Source: Pseudomonas koreensis
GTDB lineage: Bacteria > Pseudomonadota > Gammaproteobacteria > Pseudomonadales > Pseudomonadaceae
Reading direction: 5' to 3'
Assembly: GCF_025447595.1 (NCBI RefSeq)
Contig: NZ_JAOEJU010000022.1
Coordinates: 1 to 64,000 of the forward strand
DNA: 64,000 bases
The translations under genes were made by a program, and so were the position numbers. Positions within the stretch are counted from its first letter, which is position 1, and each line of letters opens with the position of its first letter. Positions 33,130 to 42,266 of this stretch are shown here, piece by piece. A model generated the notes under the pieces. That model had not been told where the DNA came from, made no database searches, and saw only the letters and a program-made list of their open reading frames with translations.

Positions 33130-33590
33130 GGGGCTCGCGGCGGCAATGTTGGGTCGTGAGGTGCCGGCGTGGTTGGCGCGGCGGCTGGAGCAACGGGTTC
33201 GATCGGTTTCATGCCCGGAGCAGTTTCAGCGGCGGCGGCAGAGACGTGTTCGACGCTCGCCGGTGCATGAATCGTTTGCTCTGCGACAGGCGGCATTGGC
33301 GTCTGGTCTGCCGCCGGCTGCACTGGCGTCGGCTCCTGCTGAACCGGTGGCGTGAAGATCTTCCGCGCCTCCTGCTCCAGCGACAGGATATGTTCGTTGT
33401 GCAGTTGCCGACGGATTTCGTCGGCACCGATTTCACGCTCAACTTCCTGTTTGATCGCGTTGAAGCTGCGCTTCAGCCGTCCGACCCACAGGCCGGCGGT
33501 GCGCGCAGCACCCGGCAGACGCTCGGGACCCAGCACCAGCAGGGCAACGAGGCCGACGAGCAGCAGTTCAGAGAAGCTGATACCAAACAT
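33126..33590 (-). CDS. tatB: Sec-independent protein translocase TatB
   Basis: A 154-residue protein with one N-terminal TM helix containing the FSELLLVGLVALLVLGPERLP core (Glu8 and the GPERLP hinge), an amphipathic helix (AARTAGLWVGRLKR), and a long Pro/Ala-rich C-terminal tail. TatB pairs with TatC for signal recognition. It lies 10 bp after tatA and overlaps tatC by 4 bp. Confidence 0.96.
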   Translation of the reverse strand: MFGISFSELLLVGLVALLVLGPERLPGAARTAGLWVGRLKRSFNAIKQEVEREIGADEIRRQLHNEHILSLEQEARKIFTPPVQQEPTPVQPAADQTPMPPVAEQTIHAPASVEHVSAAAAETAPGMKPIEPVAPAAAPTTPAPHDPTLPPRAP

Positions 33591-33600
33591 TAGTCAGTGC

Positions 33601-33879
33601 TCACACGTCTTTGCGGATCGGCTCTTCGACTTTCTGCGCCTGCACGTCGATGGTGTGCGGCGGGTTGGCCTGAGCGGTGGCTTGCGGCTGAACCGGTGGC
33701 ACCGGTTGCGCAGGCGTGACGGTCGGATCGGCCGGTTTTTCGTCGTCGTTCATGGCTTTACGGAAGCCCTTGATCGATTCGCCAACGTCGGTGCCGAGGT
33801 TTTTCAGTTTCTTGGTACCGAACACCAGTACCACGACCACCAGGATGACGATCCAGTGTTTCCAGTCAAAAATGCCCAT
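33601..33879 (-). CDS. tatA: Sec-independent protein translocase TatA
   Basis: A 92-residue pore-forming Tat subunit: short TM helix WKHWIVILVVVVLVFG, FGTKKL hinge, and amphipathic helix KNLGTDVGESIKGFRKA, then an acidic/proline tail. The ATG at 33879 is preceded by GAGGAAC and gives the normal MGIFDW start; an in-frame upstream extension runs into hisE and is rejected. First gene of tatABC. Confidence 0.96.
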   Translation of the reverse strand: MGIFDWKHWIVILVVVVLVFGTKKLKNLGTDVGESIKGFRKAMNDDEKPADPTVTPAQPVPPVQPQATAQANPPHTIDVQAQKVEEPIRKDV

Positions 33880-33904
33880 GTTGCTGTTCCTCTCTAATAG
33901 TTGT

Positions 33905-34237
33905 TCAGGCGGACGGACGCGAGGCTTTCTCGACGTGTCCGGACAGGCCGAAACGGCGATCCAGTTCATCCAGCACTGCCTGCGGATGCTGCCCCAGCTG
34001 GGCAAGCATGACCATGCTGTGGAACCACAGGTCGGCGGTCTCGTAGATCACGTCGCTGCAGTCGCCGCTGACGGCGGCGTCCTTGGCGGCAATGATCGTT
34101 TCGACCGATTCTTCGCCGACTTTCTCCAGAATCTTGTTCAGACCCTTGTGATACAGGCTGGCGACATACGAGCTGTCGGCGGCTGCGCCTTTGCGCTCTT
34201 CCAGCACCTGAGCAAGGCGGGTCAGGGTGTCACTCAT
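33905..34237 (-). CDS. hisE: Phosphoribosyl-ATP pyrophosphatase
   Basis: A 110-residue MazG-like all-alpha enzyme hydrolysing PR-ATP to PR-AMP, histidine biosynthesis step two. The conserved KKVGEES-like KVGEESVETIIAAK and YETADLWFHSMVML segments carry the metal-binding acidic residues. hisE and hisI are separate genes here, unlike the fused hisIE of enterics. It overlaps hisI by 8 bp. Confidence 0.95.
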   Translation of the reverse strand: MSDTLTRLAQVLEERKGAAADSSYVASLYHKGLNKILEKVGEESVETIIAAKDAAVSGDCSDVIYETADLWFHSMVMLAQLGQHPQAVLDELDRRFGLSGHVEKASRPSA

Positions 34238-34631
34238 GTTTGTGTCCTGCGGAGTAAATAGCGTGCGGGTCTTTCAGGACCGGGTCGACCGTTTTCCAGT
34301 CGCCGTTTTCGAAGACGCGGTAGAAGCAGCTTTGACGGCCGGTATGGCAAGCGATGTCGCCGATCTGTTCGACCATCAGGATGATGACGTCGGCGTCGCA
34401 GTCCAGACGCATTTCATGCAGCGTCTGTACGTGGCCGGACTCTTCGCCCTTGCGCCACAGCTTGCCACGGGAACGTGACCAATAGATGGCACGGTTTTCC
34501 GCCGCGGTCAGCTCCAGGGCTTCGCGGTTCATCCAGGCCATCATCAATACGCGTCCGGTCTTGTGATCCTGGGCAATCGCCGGCACCAGGCCATCGGCGT
34601 CCCACTTGATCTCGTCCAGCCAGTTTTTCAT
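34230..34631 (-). CDS. hisI: Phosphoribosyl-AMP cyclohydrolase
   Basis: A 133-residue metal-dependent cyclohydrolase, step three of histidine biosynthesis. Signatures are VLMMAWMNREAL, YWSRSRGKLWRKGEESGH, DCDADVI (metal-binding Asp/Cys) and CHTGRQSCFYR. The ATG at 34631 gives MKNWLDEIKWD as in the family; an upstream ATG at 34655 is less likely. Its stop overlaps hisE. Confidence 0.96.
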   Translation of the reverse strand: MKNWLDEIKWDADGLVPAIAQDHKTGRVLMMAWMNREALELTAAENRAIYWSRSRGKLWRKGEESGHVQTLHEMRLDCDADVIILMVEQIGDIACHTGRQSCFYRVFENGDWKTVDPVLKDPHAIYSAGHKHE

Positions 34632-34711
34632 CTTCGACTCCGACAGCGAACCCACACTTCAATAGTCGGGTTCAGGCGTTGAAACAGTGTGCCAGCCGAT
34701 CACGGAACTGG

Positions 34712-36316
34712 CTATCGGCGAACGACCAGATACAAGCCGACTGCCACCATGATCCCGGCGGGCCAATGCCCCAGTTCGTGCATCGGGCCCCCGGCGGCGA
34801 GGATCGTACCGCCCGCCAGATGGGCGCTGCCGAGCAGGCGCAGGAACCAGTCGTCCTTGCGTTTTTTCCACGGTGGCGGCGGGTCGTTGGCGTGGGGCTG
34901 GGACATCCGTTCGAGCAGGTCACGGGCCATGTTGGCCAGATGCGGCAACTGTTCGAACTGGCTCTGGACGTTGCCGATCAAGGCTTTCGGGCTGACGCGC
35001 TCGCGCATCCAGCGTTCGAGGAACGGCTGCGCGGTGTTCCACAAATCGAGGTCCGGGTACAGCTGACGGCCCAGGCCTTCGATGTTCAGCAAGGTCTTTT
35101 GCAGCAACACGAGTTGCGGCTGCACTTCCATGTTGAAGCGGCGCGCGGTCTGGAACAGGCGCATCAACACCTGACCAAATGAAATATCTTTTAATGGTTT
35201 TTCGAAGATCGGCTCGCACACGGTACGGATCGCCGCTTCGAATTCGTTGAGCTTGGTTTCCGCCGGCACCCAGCCCGAATCGATGTGCAATTGCGCCACG
35301 CGGCGGTAGTCGCGCTTGAAGAAGGCGAACAGGTTGCGCGCCAGATAGTCCTGGTCTTCCGGGGTCAGGCTGCCGACGATGCCGCAGTCGATCGCAATGT
35401 ACTGCGGGCTCCACGGGTTGACGGTGCTGACGAAGATGTTGCCCGGGTGCATGTCGGCGTGGAAGAAACTGTCGCGGAACACCTGGGTGAAGAAGATCTC
35501 CACGCCGCGTTCGGCAAGCATTTTCATGTCGGTGCGCTGGTCGGCGAGGGTCGCCAGATCCGTCACCTGAATCCCGTAGATGCGCTCCATCACCAGCACT
35601 TTCGGCCGGCACCAGTCCCAATAGACTTGCGGCACGTAGAGCAGCGGCGAGCCTTCGAAGTTGCGTTTCAACTGGCTGGCGTTGGCCGCCTCGCGCAACA
35701 GGTCGAGTTCGTCGTAGATGGTTTTTTCGTAGTCGCTCACCACGTCCACCGGGTGCAGCAGACGGGCGTCGGCGGAGACCTTTTCGGCGGCGCGAGCAAG
35801 GATGAACAGCCACGCCAGATCCTGGGCGATGATCGGCTTCAGGCCCGGGCGGATCACCTTGACCACCACTTCTTCGCCGGTCTTCAGTTGCGCGGCGTGT
35901 ACTTGCGCGACCGAGGCCGAGGCCAGCGGTTCGACGTCGAAGCGGCTGAATACTTCGCTGATCTTCTTGCCCAGCTGTTCTTCGATCAGTTTGACCGACA
36001 GCTGCGAATCGAACGGCGGCACGCGGTCCTGCAACCGCATCAGCTCATCGGCGATGTCTTCCGGCAGCAGGTCGCGGCGGGTCGAGAGGATCTGCCCGAA
36101 CTTGATGAAGATCGGCCCGAGGTCCTGCAAGGCCAGGCGCAGGCGGGCGCCACGGCTCAGGTCCAGCGGCTTGCGCGGGAACCAGCGCCACGGCAAGACG
36201 TAGCGCAGCGCCAGCAAAAACCACGGCAAAGGCAGATCGAACAGCAGGTCATCGAGGCGGTAGCGGATCACGACGCGCTGGATGCGCAACAGACGGCGGA
36301 CGGCGAGCAGCTTCAT
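34712..36316 (-). CDS. ubiB: Ubiquinone biosynthesis protein UbiB (ABC1 kinase-like)
   Basis: A 534-residue ABC1/ADCK family atypical kinase-like ATPase needed for coenzyme Q synthesis. It has the family KxGQ motif (IFIKFGQILSTRRD, about 70-83), an Ala-rich nucleotide loop (ASASVAQVHAA), VVKVIRPG lysine, HADMHPGNI catalytic segment and DCG. Two C-terminal TM segments (about 495-530) anchor it to the inner membrane. Overlaps ubiJ by 4 bp. Confidence 0.96.
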   Translation of the reverse strand: MKLLAVRRLLRIQRVVIRYRLDDLLFDLPLPWFLLALRYVLPWRWFPRKPLDLSRGARLRLALQDLGPIFIKFGQILSTRRDLLPEDIADELMRLQDRVPPFDSQLSVKLIEEQLGKKISEVFSRFDVEPLASASVAQVHAAQLKTGEEVVVKVIRPGLKPIIAQDLAWLFILARAAEKVSADARLLHPVDVVSDYEKTIYDELDLLREAANASQLKRNFEGSPLLYVPQVYWDWCRPKVLVMERIYGIQVTDLATLADQRTDMKMLAERGVEIFFTQVFRDSFFHADMHPGNIFVSTVNPWSPQYIAIDCGIVGSLTPEDQDYLARNLFAFFKRDYRRVAQLHIDSGWVPAETKLNEFEAAIRTVCEPIFEKPLKDISFGQVLMRLFQTARRFNMEVQPQLVLLQKTLLNIEGLGRQLYPDLDLWNTAQPFLERWMRERVSPKALIGNVQSQFEQLPHLANMARDLLERMSQPHANDPPPPWKKRKDDWFLRLLGSAHLAGGTILAAGGPMHELGHWPAGIMVAVGLYLVVRR

Positions 36317-36936
36317 GCGTTATCGCTTGGGTCGAGGGATCGGGAAAGGCGCTCGAAGCGCGCCTCGAGACGTTCCAGATCGAGTTTGATCCGGTCCAGT
36401 TCGCTGAAGCGGGCTTCGGCTTCGCGCTGCCCGACGAGGGTGCGCGATTCTTCGGCCAGGTATTCGGCGAGGTTCTGGTTGAGGCTGGCAAATCCTTGTT
36501 GATACCAGCGGGCGCGGCTGCGCAGGTGACCGCCGACCAGTTGCGTGGCGACAGGTCCCAGCCAGCGCGAGAGTTCGTACTCCCAGTCCAGCTCGAGGTC
36601 CTGCAGCACGCCCGCCAGCTCCAGCAGCACGCCGCTGTCGCCGTCGAGTTCGACTTCCGGTGCGTGCAGCACCGCGGTCTTGTCCTTGCTCAGGGCCAGT
36701 TTCACCAGACTCGAAGCCGGGGCGCGCAGGGTGCAGTCGACGCCGGTTTCCCAACGGGACGCCAGCATCAGGCCTTCATCGCTCGGCAGGATGAACAGTT
36801 GCAGCGCCGGGCTGCGGCAATCCACGGCAATCACTTTGCCGGTCAGGTGCGCCAGTCGCGGCAGCGCCGTGCTGTCGAGACGCAGCACGCGGTTCAGGCC
36901 GAGTTCGACGCTGGCGAGCAGCCCGGTCAGCAGCAT
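36313..36936 (-). CDS. ubiJ: Ubiquinone biosynthesis accessory factor UbiJ (SCP2 domain)
   Basis: A 207-residue protein with an N-terminal SCP2 sterol-carrier-like fold (about 20-125) and a C-terminal coiled coil (LGQREAEARFSELDRIKLDLERLEARF-like heptads). UbiJ binds lipid ubiquinone intermediates in the cytosolic Ubi complex with UbiK. Its position between ubiE and ubiB is conserved in proteobacteria. The start overlaps the ubiE stop by one base. Confidence 0.92.
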   Translation of the reverse strand: MLLTGLLASVELGLNRVLRLDSTALPRLAHLTGKVIAVDCRSPALQLFILPSDEGLMLASRWETGVDCTLRAPASSLVKLALSKDKTAVLHAPEVELDGDSGVLLELAGVLQDLELDWEYELSRWLGPVATQLVGGHLRSRARWYQQGFASLNQNLAEYLAEESRTLVGQREAEARFSELDRIKLDLERLEARFERLSRSLDPSDNA

Positions 36937-37706
36937 CAGGGTTTGATGCCGCGGTGCAGGGCGACGATGCCTGCGGTCATGTTGTGATAGGTCACGCGGT
37001 CGAAACCGGCGTCGACCATCATCGACTTCAGGGTTTCCTGATTCGGGTGCATGCGGATCGATTCGGCCAGGTAGCGATAGCTTTCCGAGTCATTGGTGAT
37101 CAGCTTGCCCATCAGCGGCATGAAGGCGAACGAGTAGGCGTCGTAGGCCTTGGACATCAGCGCGTTGGTCGGCTTGGAGAATTCCAGCACCAGCAGGCGG
37201 CCGCCCGGCTTGAGCACACGCAGCATCGAACGCAAGGCGTCCTCTTTGTGCGTCACGTTGCGCAGGCCGAAGGCGATGGTCACGCAGTCGAAATGGTTGT
37301 CCGGGAACGGCAGCTTTTCAGCGTCGGCCTGGACGAACTCGACATTACCCGACACGCCGACATCCAGCAGGCGGTCACGACCGACCTTCAGCATGGATTC
37401 GTTGATGTCGGCCAGCACCACCTGACCGGTCGGGCCGACCAGGTGCGAGAATTTCTTGGTCAGGTCGCCGGTGCCGCCGGCGATGTCCAGCACGCGGTTG
37501 CCGCTGCGCACGCCCGACAGCTCGATTGCGAAACGCTTCCACAGACGGTGCATGCCGCCCGACAGAAGGTCGTTCATCAGGTCGTACTTGGCGGCCACGG
37601 AGTGGAATACCTCAGCGACTTTTTCCGCTTTCTGGCTTTCCGGAACGTTTTTGAAGCCGAAGTGAGTGGTGGGTTCGGCATCGCTGCCTTTGCGCTGATC
37701 AGTCAT
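36936..37706 (-). CDS. ubiE: Ubiquinone/menaquinone biosynthesis C-methyltransferase
   Basis: A 256-residue SAM-dependent methyltransferase acting on the C-2 position of the benzoquinol ring. Motif I VLDIAGGTGDLT is at about 75-86, DANINESM-like ADINESML follows, and the ubiE signatures YDLMNDLLSGGMHRLWKR (about 42-58) and RVLKPGGRLLVLEFSKP are clear. The ATG at 37706 gives the known N-terminus MTDQRKGSDAEPTTHFG. It is the first gene of ubiE-ubiJ-ubiB. Confidence 0.96.
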   Translation of the reverse strand: MTDQRKGSDAEPTTHFGFKNVPESQKAEKVAEVFHSVAAKYDLMNDLLSGGMHRLWKRFAIELSGVRSGNRVLDIAGGTGDLTKKFSHLVGPTGQVVLADINESMLKVGRDRLLDVGVSGNVEFVQADAEKLPFPDNHFDCVTIAFGLRNVTHKEDALRSMLRVLKPGGRLLVLEFSKPTNALMSKAYDAYSFAFMPLMGKLITNDSESYRYLAESIRMHPNQETLKSMMVDAGFDRVTYHNMTAGIVALHRGIKP

Positions 37707-37871
37707 ATCGCTGTCACCAAAAGAGAATGCGCGACATTCTAATCCCCAAGCCATGCTTTGTCTTGGAATGGCTAAAGGTAAGATGGGCAACCTTCGGGAC
37801 GATTTGCCGCAGTGGCGGTCAAGATTCGTTGCAGGCATTCATAGCCCCATTCAAAAAGCAGGAGTCATTCA

Positions 37872-38147
37872 ATGGCCCATATCAGTGTTGAGCGTGCCCA
37901 CAGCCTGGGCAAGGAAGCGGCCCGCGAGAAAGCCGACAAACTGGCGCAGAAACTCTCCGATCAATATGGCCTGGAGCCGCAGTGGTCGGGCGATGTCCTG
38001 AACCTCAAGCGGTCGGGCGTGAAGGGCGCGGTGCATGTGGCGGAGGATTCGATCCGGGTCGACGTGGAACTGGGCCTGATGATGTCGGCCATGAGCGGCA
38101 TGATCAAAGCCGAGATCGAAAAGGCGCTGGATAAAGCGCTGGTCTGA
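37872..38147 (+). CDS. Polyhydroxyalkanoic acid system family protein
   Basis: A 91-residue small soluble protein of the PHA granule-region family. It begins MAHISVERAHSLG, has an amphipathic helix, a two-strand section (VLNLKRSGVKGAVHVAEDSIRVDVELG) and a C-terminal helix. The family occurs beside pha genes, but its activity is not established. A GGAG lies 7 bp before the ATG at 37872. It is divergent from ubiE and upstream of phaI. Confidence 0.88.
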   Translation: MAHISVERAHSLGKEAAREKADKLAQKLSDQYGLEPQWSGDVLNLKRSGVKGAVHVAEDSIRVDVELGLMMSAMSGMIKAEIEKALDKALV

Positions 38148-38170
38148 TTTCTGCCTGAAATGAAATTCCC

Positions 38171-38276
38171 CTGTGGGAGCGAGCTTGCTCGCGAATGCGG
38201 ACTGTCTGCTGACTGAAATGTTGGCTGATACAACGCCTTCGTCGGATCGCCGCCCGGAGCAAGCTCGCTCCCACAT
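38171..38276. repeat. REP pair (partly degenerate) upstream of phaI
   Basis: CTGTGGGAGCGAGCTTGCTCGCGAA at the left and GGAGCAAGCTCGCTCCCACA at the right, with about 55 bp between. The right copy has a mismatch (CCGGAGC instead of TCGCGAGC). Confidence 0.85.
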
Positions 38277-38406
38277 TTGTTTTGTGGTGTGCCCACCTGT
38301 TTATGTCAGTTGTTAGGGTGCCGTTTCTAATTTTTCTCCCTACTTTGTGCCTGAGCCCGACACTCGTCAGGGCAGTTCCTCAAACCTTCTGCGCGTGAGG
38401 TGCACC

Positions 38407-38829
38407 ATGGCCAAAGTCATTTTGAAGAAAAAAATCGACGCTTCGACTTCCGCTCTGAGCGACGTCAAATCCTATGCCCGCAAGATCTGGCTGGCAGGCC
38501 TGGGTGCCTACACCAAGGTCGGTCAGGAGGGCAGCGAGTACTTTCAGGAGTTGATCAAGGCTGGTCAAACTGTTGAAAAGAAAGGCAAAAAAGCCGTCAC
38601 CGAAAAACTCGAAGCGGCCAACGCCGAGATCGATGAAGCCAAGAGCGAAGTCAGCTCTTTCAAAGGCCGGGTCGAAGTTCAGCTCGACAAGGTCGAGAAG
38701 GCGTTCGACACGCGTGTCGCCAGTGCCTTGAATCGTATCGGCATTCCGTCTAAACATGACGTTGAGGCACTCTCTGCTAAGCTCGATGAGCTGACGGCAT
38801 TGCTCGAACGCGTCGCGCGTAAATCTTAA
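38407..38829 (+). CDS. phaI: Phasin PhaI
   Basis: A 140-residue phasin that coats medium-chain PHA granules. The YARKIWLAGLGAYTKVG block is the phasin hallmark, followed by long amphipathic helices with a Leu-zipper-like C-terminus (LSAKLDELTALLERV). ATG 38407 is chosen; the upstream in-frame part is not phasin-like. It lies 10 bp before phaF, its longer paralogue. Confidence 0.94.
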   Translation: MAKVILKKKIDASTSALSDVKSYARKIWLAGLGAYTKVGQEGSEYFQELIKAGQTVEKKGKKAVTEKLEAANAEIDEAKSEVSSFKGRVEVQLDKVEKAFDTRVASALNRIGIPSKHDVEALSAKLDELTALLERVARKS

Positions 38830-38839
38830 GGAGAACGGG

Positions 38840-39682
38840 ATGGCTGGTAAAAAGAACACCGATAAAGAAGGCAGCTCGTGGATCGGAAAAGTCGAAGACT
38901 ATTCCCGCAAGATCTGGCTGGCTGGTTTAGGCGTGTACTCGAAGATCGACACTGACGGCAGCAAGCTCTTCGATACATTGGTCAAAGACGGCGAGAAAGC
39001 CGAGAAGCTCACCAAGGCTGCAGTCGGCAAGAAAGTCGATGCTGCCAAGGACTCTGCAAGCTCGGCAAAATCGCGCATCAGCGGCGTGAAAGATCGCGCA
39101 CTGGGCACCTGGGATCAGCTGGAAGGGGCTTTCGACAAGCGCCTGAACAGTGCGATTTCGCGCCTGGGCGTACCGAGCCGCAACGAGGTGAAGGATCTGC
39201 ACAAGAAGGTCGATACCCTGACCAAGCAGATCGAAAAACTCACCGGCCTGAAAGCTCAGCCTGTCGCGGCCAAAACCGCAGCAGCCAAGCCTGCGGCCAA
39301 AACCGCTGCCAAGCCACTGGCTAAAGCCGCCGCCAAACCGGCCGCAAAACCAGCAGCTAAAACTGCTGCCGCCAAGCCTGCAGCGAAAGCCGCGGCCAAA
39401 CCGGTTGCCGCCAAGGCCGCCGCCAAGCCGGCAGCAAAACCAGCCGCCAAACCTGCGGCCAAGCCAGCAGCGAAAACCGCTGCCGCCAAATCCGCTGCGG
39501 CGAAAAAACCGGCAGTGAAAAAACCGGCCGCGCCGAAAGCCGCTGCGCCGAAAGCAGCAGCTCCAAAACCGGTGACCACACCGCAAGCACTGGCAAGCAC
39601 GTCGAACTCCGCCTCGGCTCCAACCCCGGCGCCTGCTCCGACTGCTGCATCGACTCCGTCGACGCCAACCAGTCAGTCCTGA
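38840..39682 (+). CDS. phaF: Phasin/histone-like protein PhaF
   Basis: A 280-residue protein with an N-terminal phasin domain (about 1-138, YSRKIWLAGLGVYSKID and a short Leu-zipper DLHKKVDTLTKQIEKL) and a C-terminal Ala/Lys/Pro tail of many AAKPA units (about 145-245), like histone H1. PhaF binds PHA granules by the first part and DNA by the second, distributing granules to daughter cells (known for P. putida). The tail then becomes Ala/Thr/Pro-rich without Lys. Confidence 0.95.
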   Translation: MAGKKNTDKEGSSWIGKVEDYSRKIWLAGLGVYSKIDTDGSKLFDTLVKDGEKAEKLTKAAVGKKVDAAKDSASSAKSRISGVKDRALGTWDQLEGAFDKRLNSAISRLGVPSRNEVKDLHKKVDTLTKQIEKLTGLKAQPVAAKTAAAKPAAKTAAKPLAKAAAKPAAKPAAKTAAAKPAAKAAAKPVAAKAAAKPAAKPAAKPAAKPAAKTAAAKSAAAKKPAVKKPAAPKAAAPKAAAPKPVTTPQALASTSNSASAPTPAPAPTAASTPSTPTSQS

Positions 39683-39697
39683 TTTTTCAGGGCTCAA

Positions 39698-39732
39698 GAA
39701 AACGCCCGGCCTGTGAAGGTCGGGCGTTTTTG
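39698..39732 (+). terminator. Terminator after phaF
   Basis: The stem AACGCCCG/CGGGCGTT (39701-39708 and 39721-39728) is preceded by AAG-A run and followed by a T-run. It ends phaIF ahead of the convergent phaD. Confidence 0.9.
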
Positions 39733-39783
39733 TTTGGGCGATTTAAAAGTCATCCTCTCCCAAAGGGAGAGGGGAGTTTGGCG

Positions 39784-40404
39784 TTACTCGTGATCTTCGA
39801 GATATTGCAAAGCCATCCGCTCCGTCGCCACCTTCACCGGCGGCAACAGATGCGGCGCCACCAGCATCATGATCTGGTACACCACCAGCCGAACCTCCCC
39901 TTCGCGATCAAGAATCCGCTGATAGTCCAGCGAGAACAGCAACGTCATGGTGATCTGCTCCACCAGTTGCCCCAGCGCCTGAGTGTCGCTGACCAACTGC
40001 CCCGACGCCTTCAACCTCGCCAGCAATGACGCCAAGGTGCGCTTGAGCACGTTGAGAAACTGGCGAATCCCCTTGGCCAGTTTCGGCAGGCGCCCGGCCA
40101 GGTTCGACAGGTCCTGGAACAGGAAGCGGTACTGCGCCAGTCGCTCGACGATCAGGTGCAGGAACAGCCAGTAATCCTCCGGCGCCAGTTCGACATCGGC
40201 GGGCGGGTCGAGCAGCGGGGCGAGGTCGTTCTGGAAGCGCTCGAACAGTCCGAGAATCAGCGGTTCCTTGCCATGGAAGTGGTAGTAGAGGTTGCCGGGG
40301 CTGATCCCCATTTCATTGGCAACCTCCATGGTGGAGACATTCGGCTCGCCCTTTTCATTGAACAACTGCAGGGCACATTCGAGGATCCGTTCGCTTGTTT
40401 TCAT
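39784..40404 (-). CDS. phaD: TetR-family regulator PhaD
   Basis: A 206-residue TetR-like protein with the N-terminal HTH (EVANEMGISPGNLYYHFHGKE, about 26-47) and an all-helical ligand domain. In P. putida PhaD is an atypical TetR activator of phaC1 and phaI promoters, responding to a fatty-acid CoA intermediate. It is the last gene of phaC1-phaZ-phaC2-phaD, 28 bp after phaC2. Confidence 0.95.
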   Translation of the reverse strand: MKTSERILECALQLFNEKGEPNVSTMEVANEMGISPGNLYYHFHGKEPLILGLFERFQNDLAPLLDPPADVELAPEDYWLFLHLIVERLAQYRFLFQDLSNLAGRLPKLAKGIRQFLNVLKRTLASLLARLKASGQLVSDTQALGQLVEQITMTLLFSLDYQRILDREGEVRLVVYQIMMLVAPHLLPPVKVATERMALQYLEDHE

Positions 40405-40432
40405 CCAGTCTTCTTAAAAGGGCTTGAGTCAG

Positions 40433-42115
40433 TCAGCGCACACGCACGTACGTGCCGGGTGCCGCTTCCATCGGTGGATAATTGGCGTTGCCGAGGGTCA
40501 TCTGGGTTTCGCGCAGAGTGCCGGAGCGCTGCTGCACCCACTCCAGCCATTGCGGCCACCAACTGCCGTCGACTTTCTTGGCGTCGTAGTACCAGGCACG
40601 CGGATCGCCGCTGAGCTTTCCGTTCTCGACGTAATTGGCTTTCGGGTTGCCCGGCGGGTTGAGGATGCTCTGCACGTGGCCGCTGTTGGATAGCACGAAG
40701 CGCCGCTCACCGCCCAGCAACAGCGTCGAGCGATACACCGCGTCCCACGGCGTGATGTGGTCGTTCATGCCGGCCACGCTGAAGCTGTCGACTGTGACCT
40801 TCTGCAGATCGATCGGCGTGCCGCACACTTCCAGACCACCCGGATGGGTCAGCGGGTTGTGCTTGAAGAAGTCCAGAATGTCGCCGTGAAACGCGGCGGG
40901 CAGGCGGGTGCTGTCGTTGTTCCAGTAGAGGATGTCGAACGCCGGCGGCTCCTTGCCCAGCAGGTAGTTGTTGACGAAATAACTCCAGATCAGATCGTTG
41001 GGGCGCATCCAGGCGAACACCTTGGCCATGTCGCGGCCGTCCAGCACGCCTTTCTGATAGGAGCGCCGCTTGGCCGCTTCGAGCGTTTGCTCATCGGCGA
41101 ACAGGGTGGCCGGGGTGTTCATCTCACTGTCGAGCAGGCTCACCAGATAGGTGGCGCTGGAGACCCGCCGCAACTGCCGCTTGGCCTGCAGATGCCCTTG
41201 CAGCGCCGCGATGGTCAGCCCGCCGGCGCAGGCGCCCATCAGGTTGACCTCACGGGCGCCGGTGATCGCCCGGCAGATGTTCATCGCTTCTTCCACGGCT
41301 TCGACGTAGGTCGACAGGCCCCATTCGCGATGGCGCACATCCGGGTTGCGCCAGCTGATCATGAAGGTCTGCAAGCCGTTCTTCAGGGCGAACTGGACGA
41401 AGCTGTTGCTCGGGCTGAGGTCGAAAATGTAGTACTTGTTGATTTGCGGCGGCACCACCAGCAGCGGTTTCGAATACTGCTTTTCGCTCATCGGCCGGTA
41501 CTGGATCAGCTCGAGCATTTCGTTGCGAAACACCACCGAGCCGGTGGTGGTGGCGACGGTCTTGCCGACTTCGAAAGCCTGTTTGGTGACCTGGCGTGGC
41601 AGGCCGTCGTTGTGCAGCAAATCATCAAAAAGATGGCTGAGGCCGCGCACCAGACTGTGGCCGCCGGAGTTGAACAGCTCCTTCACAGCCAGCGGATTGA
41701 GCAGTGTGTTGGAGGGCGCCACGGCGTCGTTGAGCAGGGTGAAGGCGAAGTGCGCGCGGGCGCGGTCGTCGTCGCTCATGCTGCTTTCGTCGATCCAGCT
41801 CTTGACCTGTTTCTGCCAGGCTAGATAAGCCTGAAGGCTGCGCCGGTAGAACGGGTTCAGGCTCCACGCCGGATCGGCGAAGCGGCTGTCCTGCGGATTG
41901 GTCGGGTGCAGGGTTTCGCCGAGCAGCACGCGTCCGAGCGCGCCGCCCAGCTTCAAGGCGTGTTTTGCACTGTGGATCGGATTGCGCAGACCGTGGGCGG
42001 CGACGCTGCGCAAGGTCGAGATCAGGTCCCGGCCGCGCAGACCGGTCATGGCACTCTGTGCATTGATGAACACGGCGGGGCTGGGCACGACGCCCGTCGC
42101 TGGTTTGTCACGCAT
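40433..42115 (-). CDS. phaC2: Class II PHA synthase 2
   Basis: A 560-residue medium-chain PHA synthase with the lipase-like box GACAGG (Cys296), Asp in the VAGMNDHITPW segment and His in NSGHVQSILNPPG forming the triad. It polymerises (R)-3-hydroxyacyl-CoA of 6 to 14 carbons. It resembles phaC1 over its whole length, with the same nucleophile position. It lies downstream of phaZ, so it is likely expressed from the phaC1 promoter and perhaps a local one in the 150-bp gap before it. Confidence 0.96.
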   Translation of the reverse strand: MRDKPATGVVPSPAVFINAQSAMTGLRGRDLISTLRSVAAHGLRNPIHSAKHALKLGGALGRVLLGETLHPTNPQDSRFADPAWSLNPFYRRSLQAYLAWQKQVKSWIDESSMSDDDRARAHFAFTLLNDAVAPSNTLLNPLAVKELFNSGGHSLVRGLSHLFDDLLHNDGLPRQVTKQAFEVGKTVATTTGSVVFRNEMLELIQYRPMSEKQYSKPLLVVPPQINKYYIFDLSPSNSFVQFALKNGLQTFMISWRNPDVRHREWGLSTYVEAVEEAMNICRAITGAREVNLMGACAGGLTIAALQGHLQAKRQLRRVSSATYLVSLLDSEMNTPATLFADEQTLEAAKRRSYQKGVLDGRDMAKVFAWMRPNDLIWSYFVNNYLLGKEPPAFDILYWNNDSTRLPAAFHGDILDFFKHNPLTHPGGLEVCGTPIDLQKVTVDSFSVAGMNDHITPWDAVYRSTLLLGGERRFVLSNSGHVQSILNPPGNPKANYVENGKLSGDPRAWYYDAKKVDGSWWPQWLEWVQQRSGTLRETQMTLGNANYPPMEAAPGTYVRVR

Positions 42116-42266
42116 GACTCAACACTCCTTCGTCTTCAGGCCAAAAACAAACACACCGAACCAGAACACCATAGACGCTGTTGCGGGTTGTTGCCTGCGC
42201 GGCTCCCTGCCACGCACCTGTGCGGAAGCGTTGCAAGACGCTGTCCAAAAATTCGTGCCGGGACGG

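Noticed and set aside
39256..39668. Small frames antisense to phaF rich in Ala/Gly or Trp/Arg
   Set aside because: They mirror the AAKPA repeat DNA of phaF and are simple low-complexity shadows.
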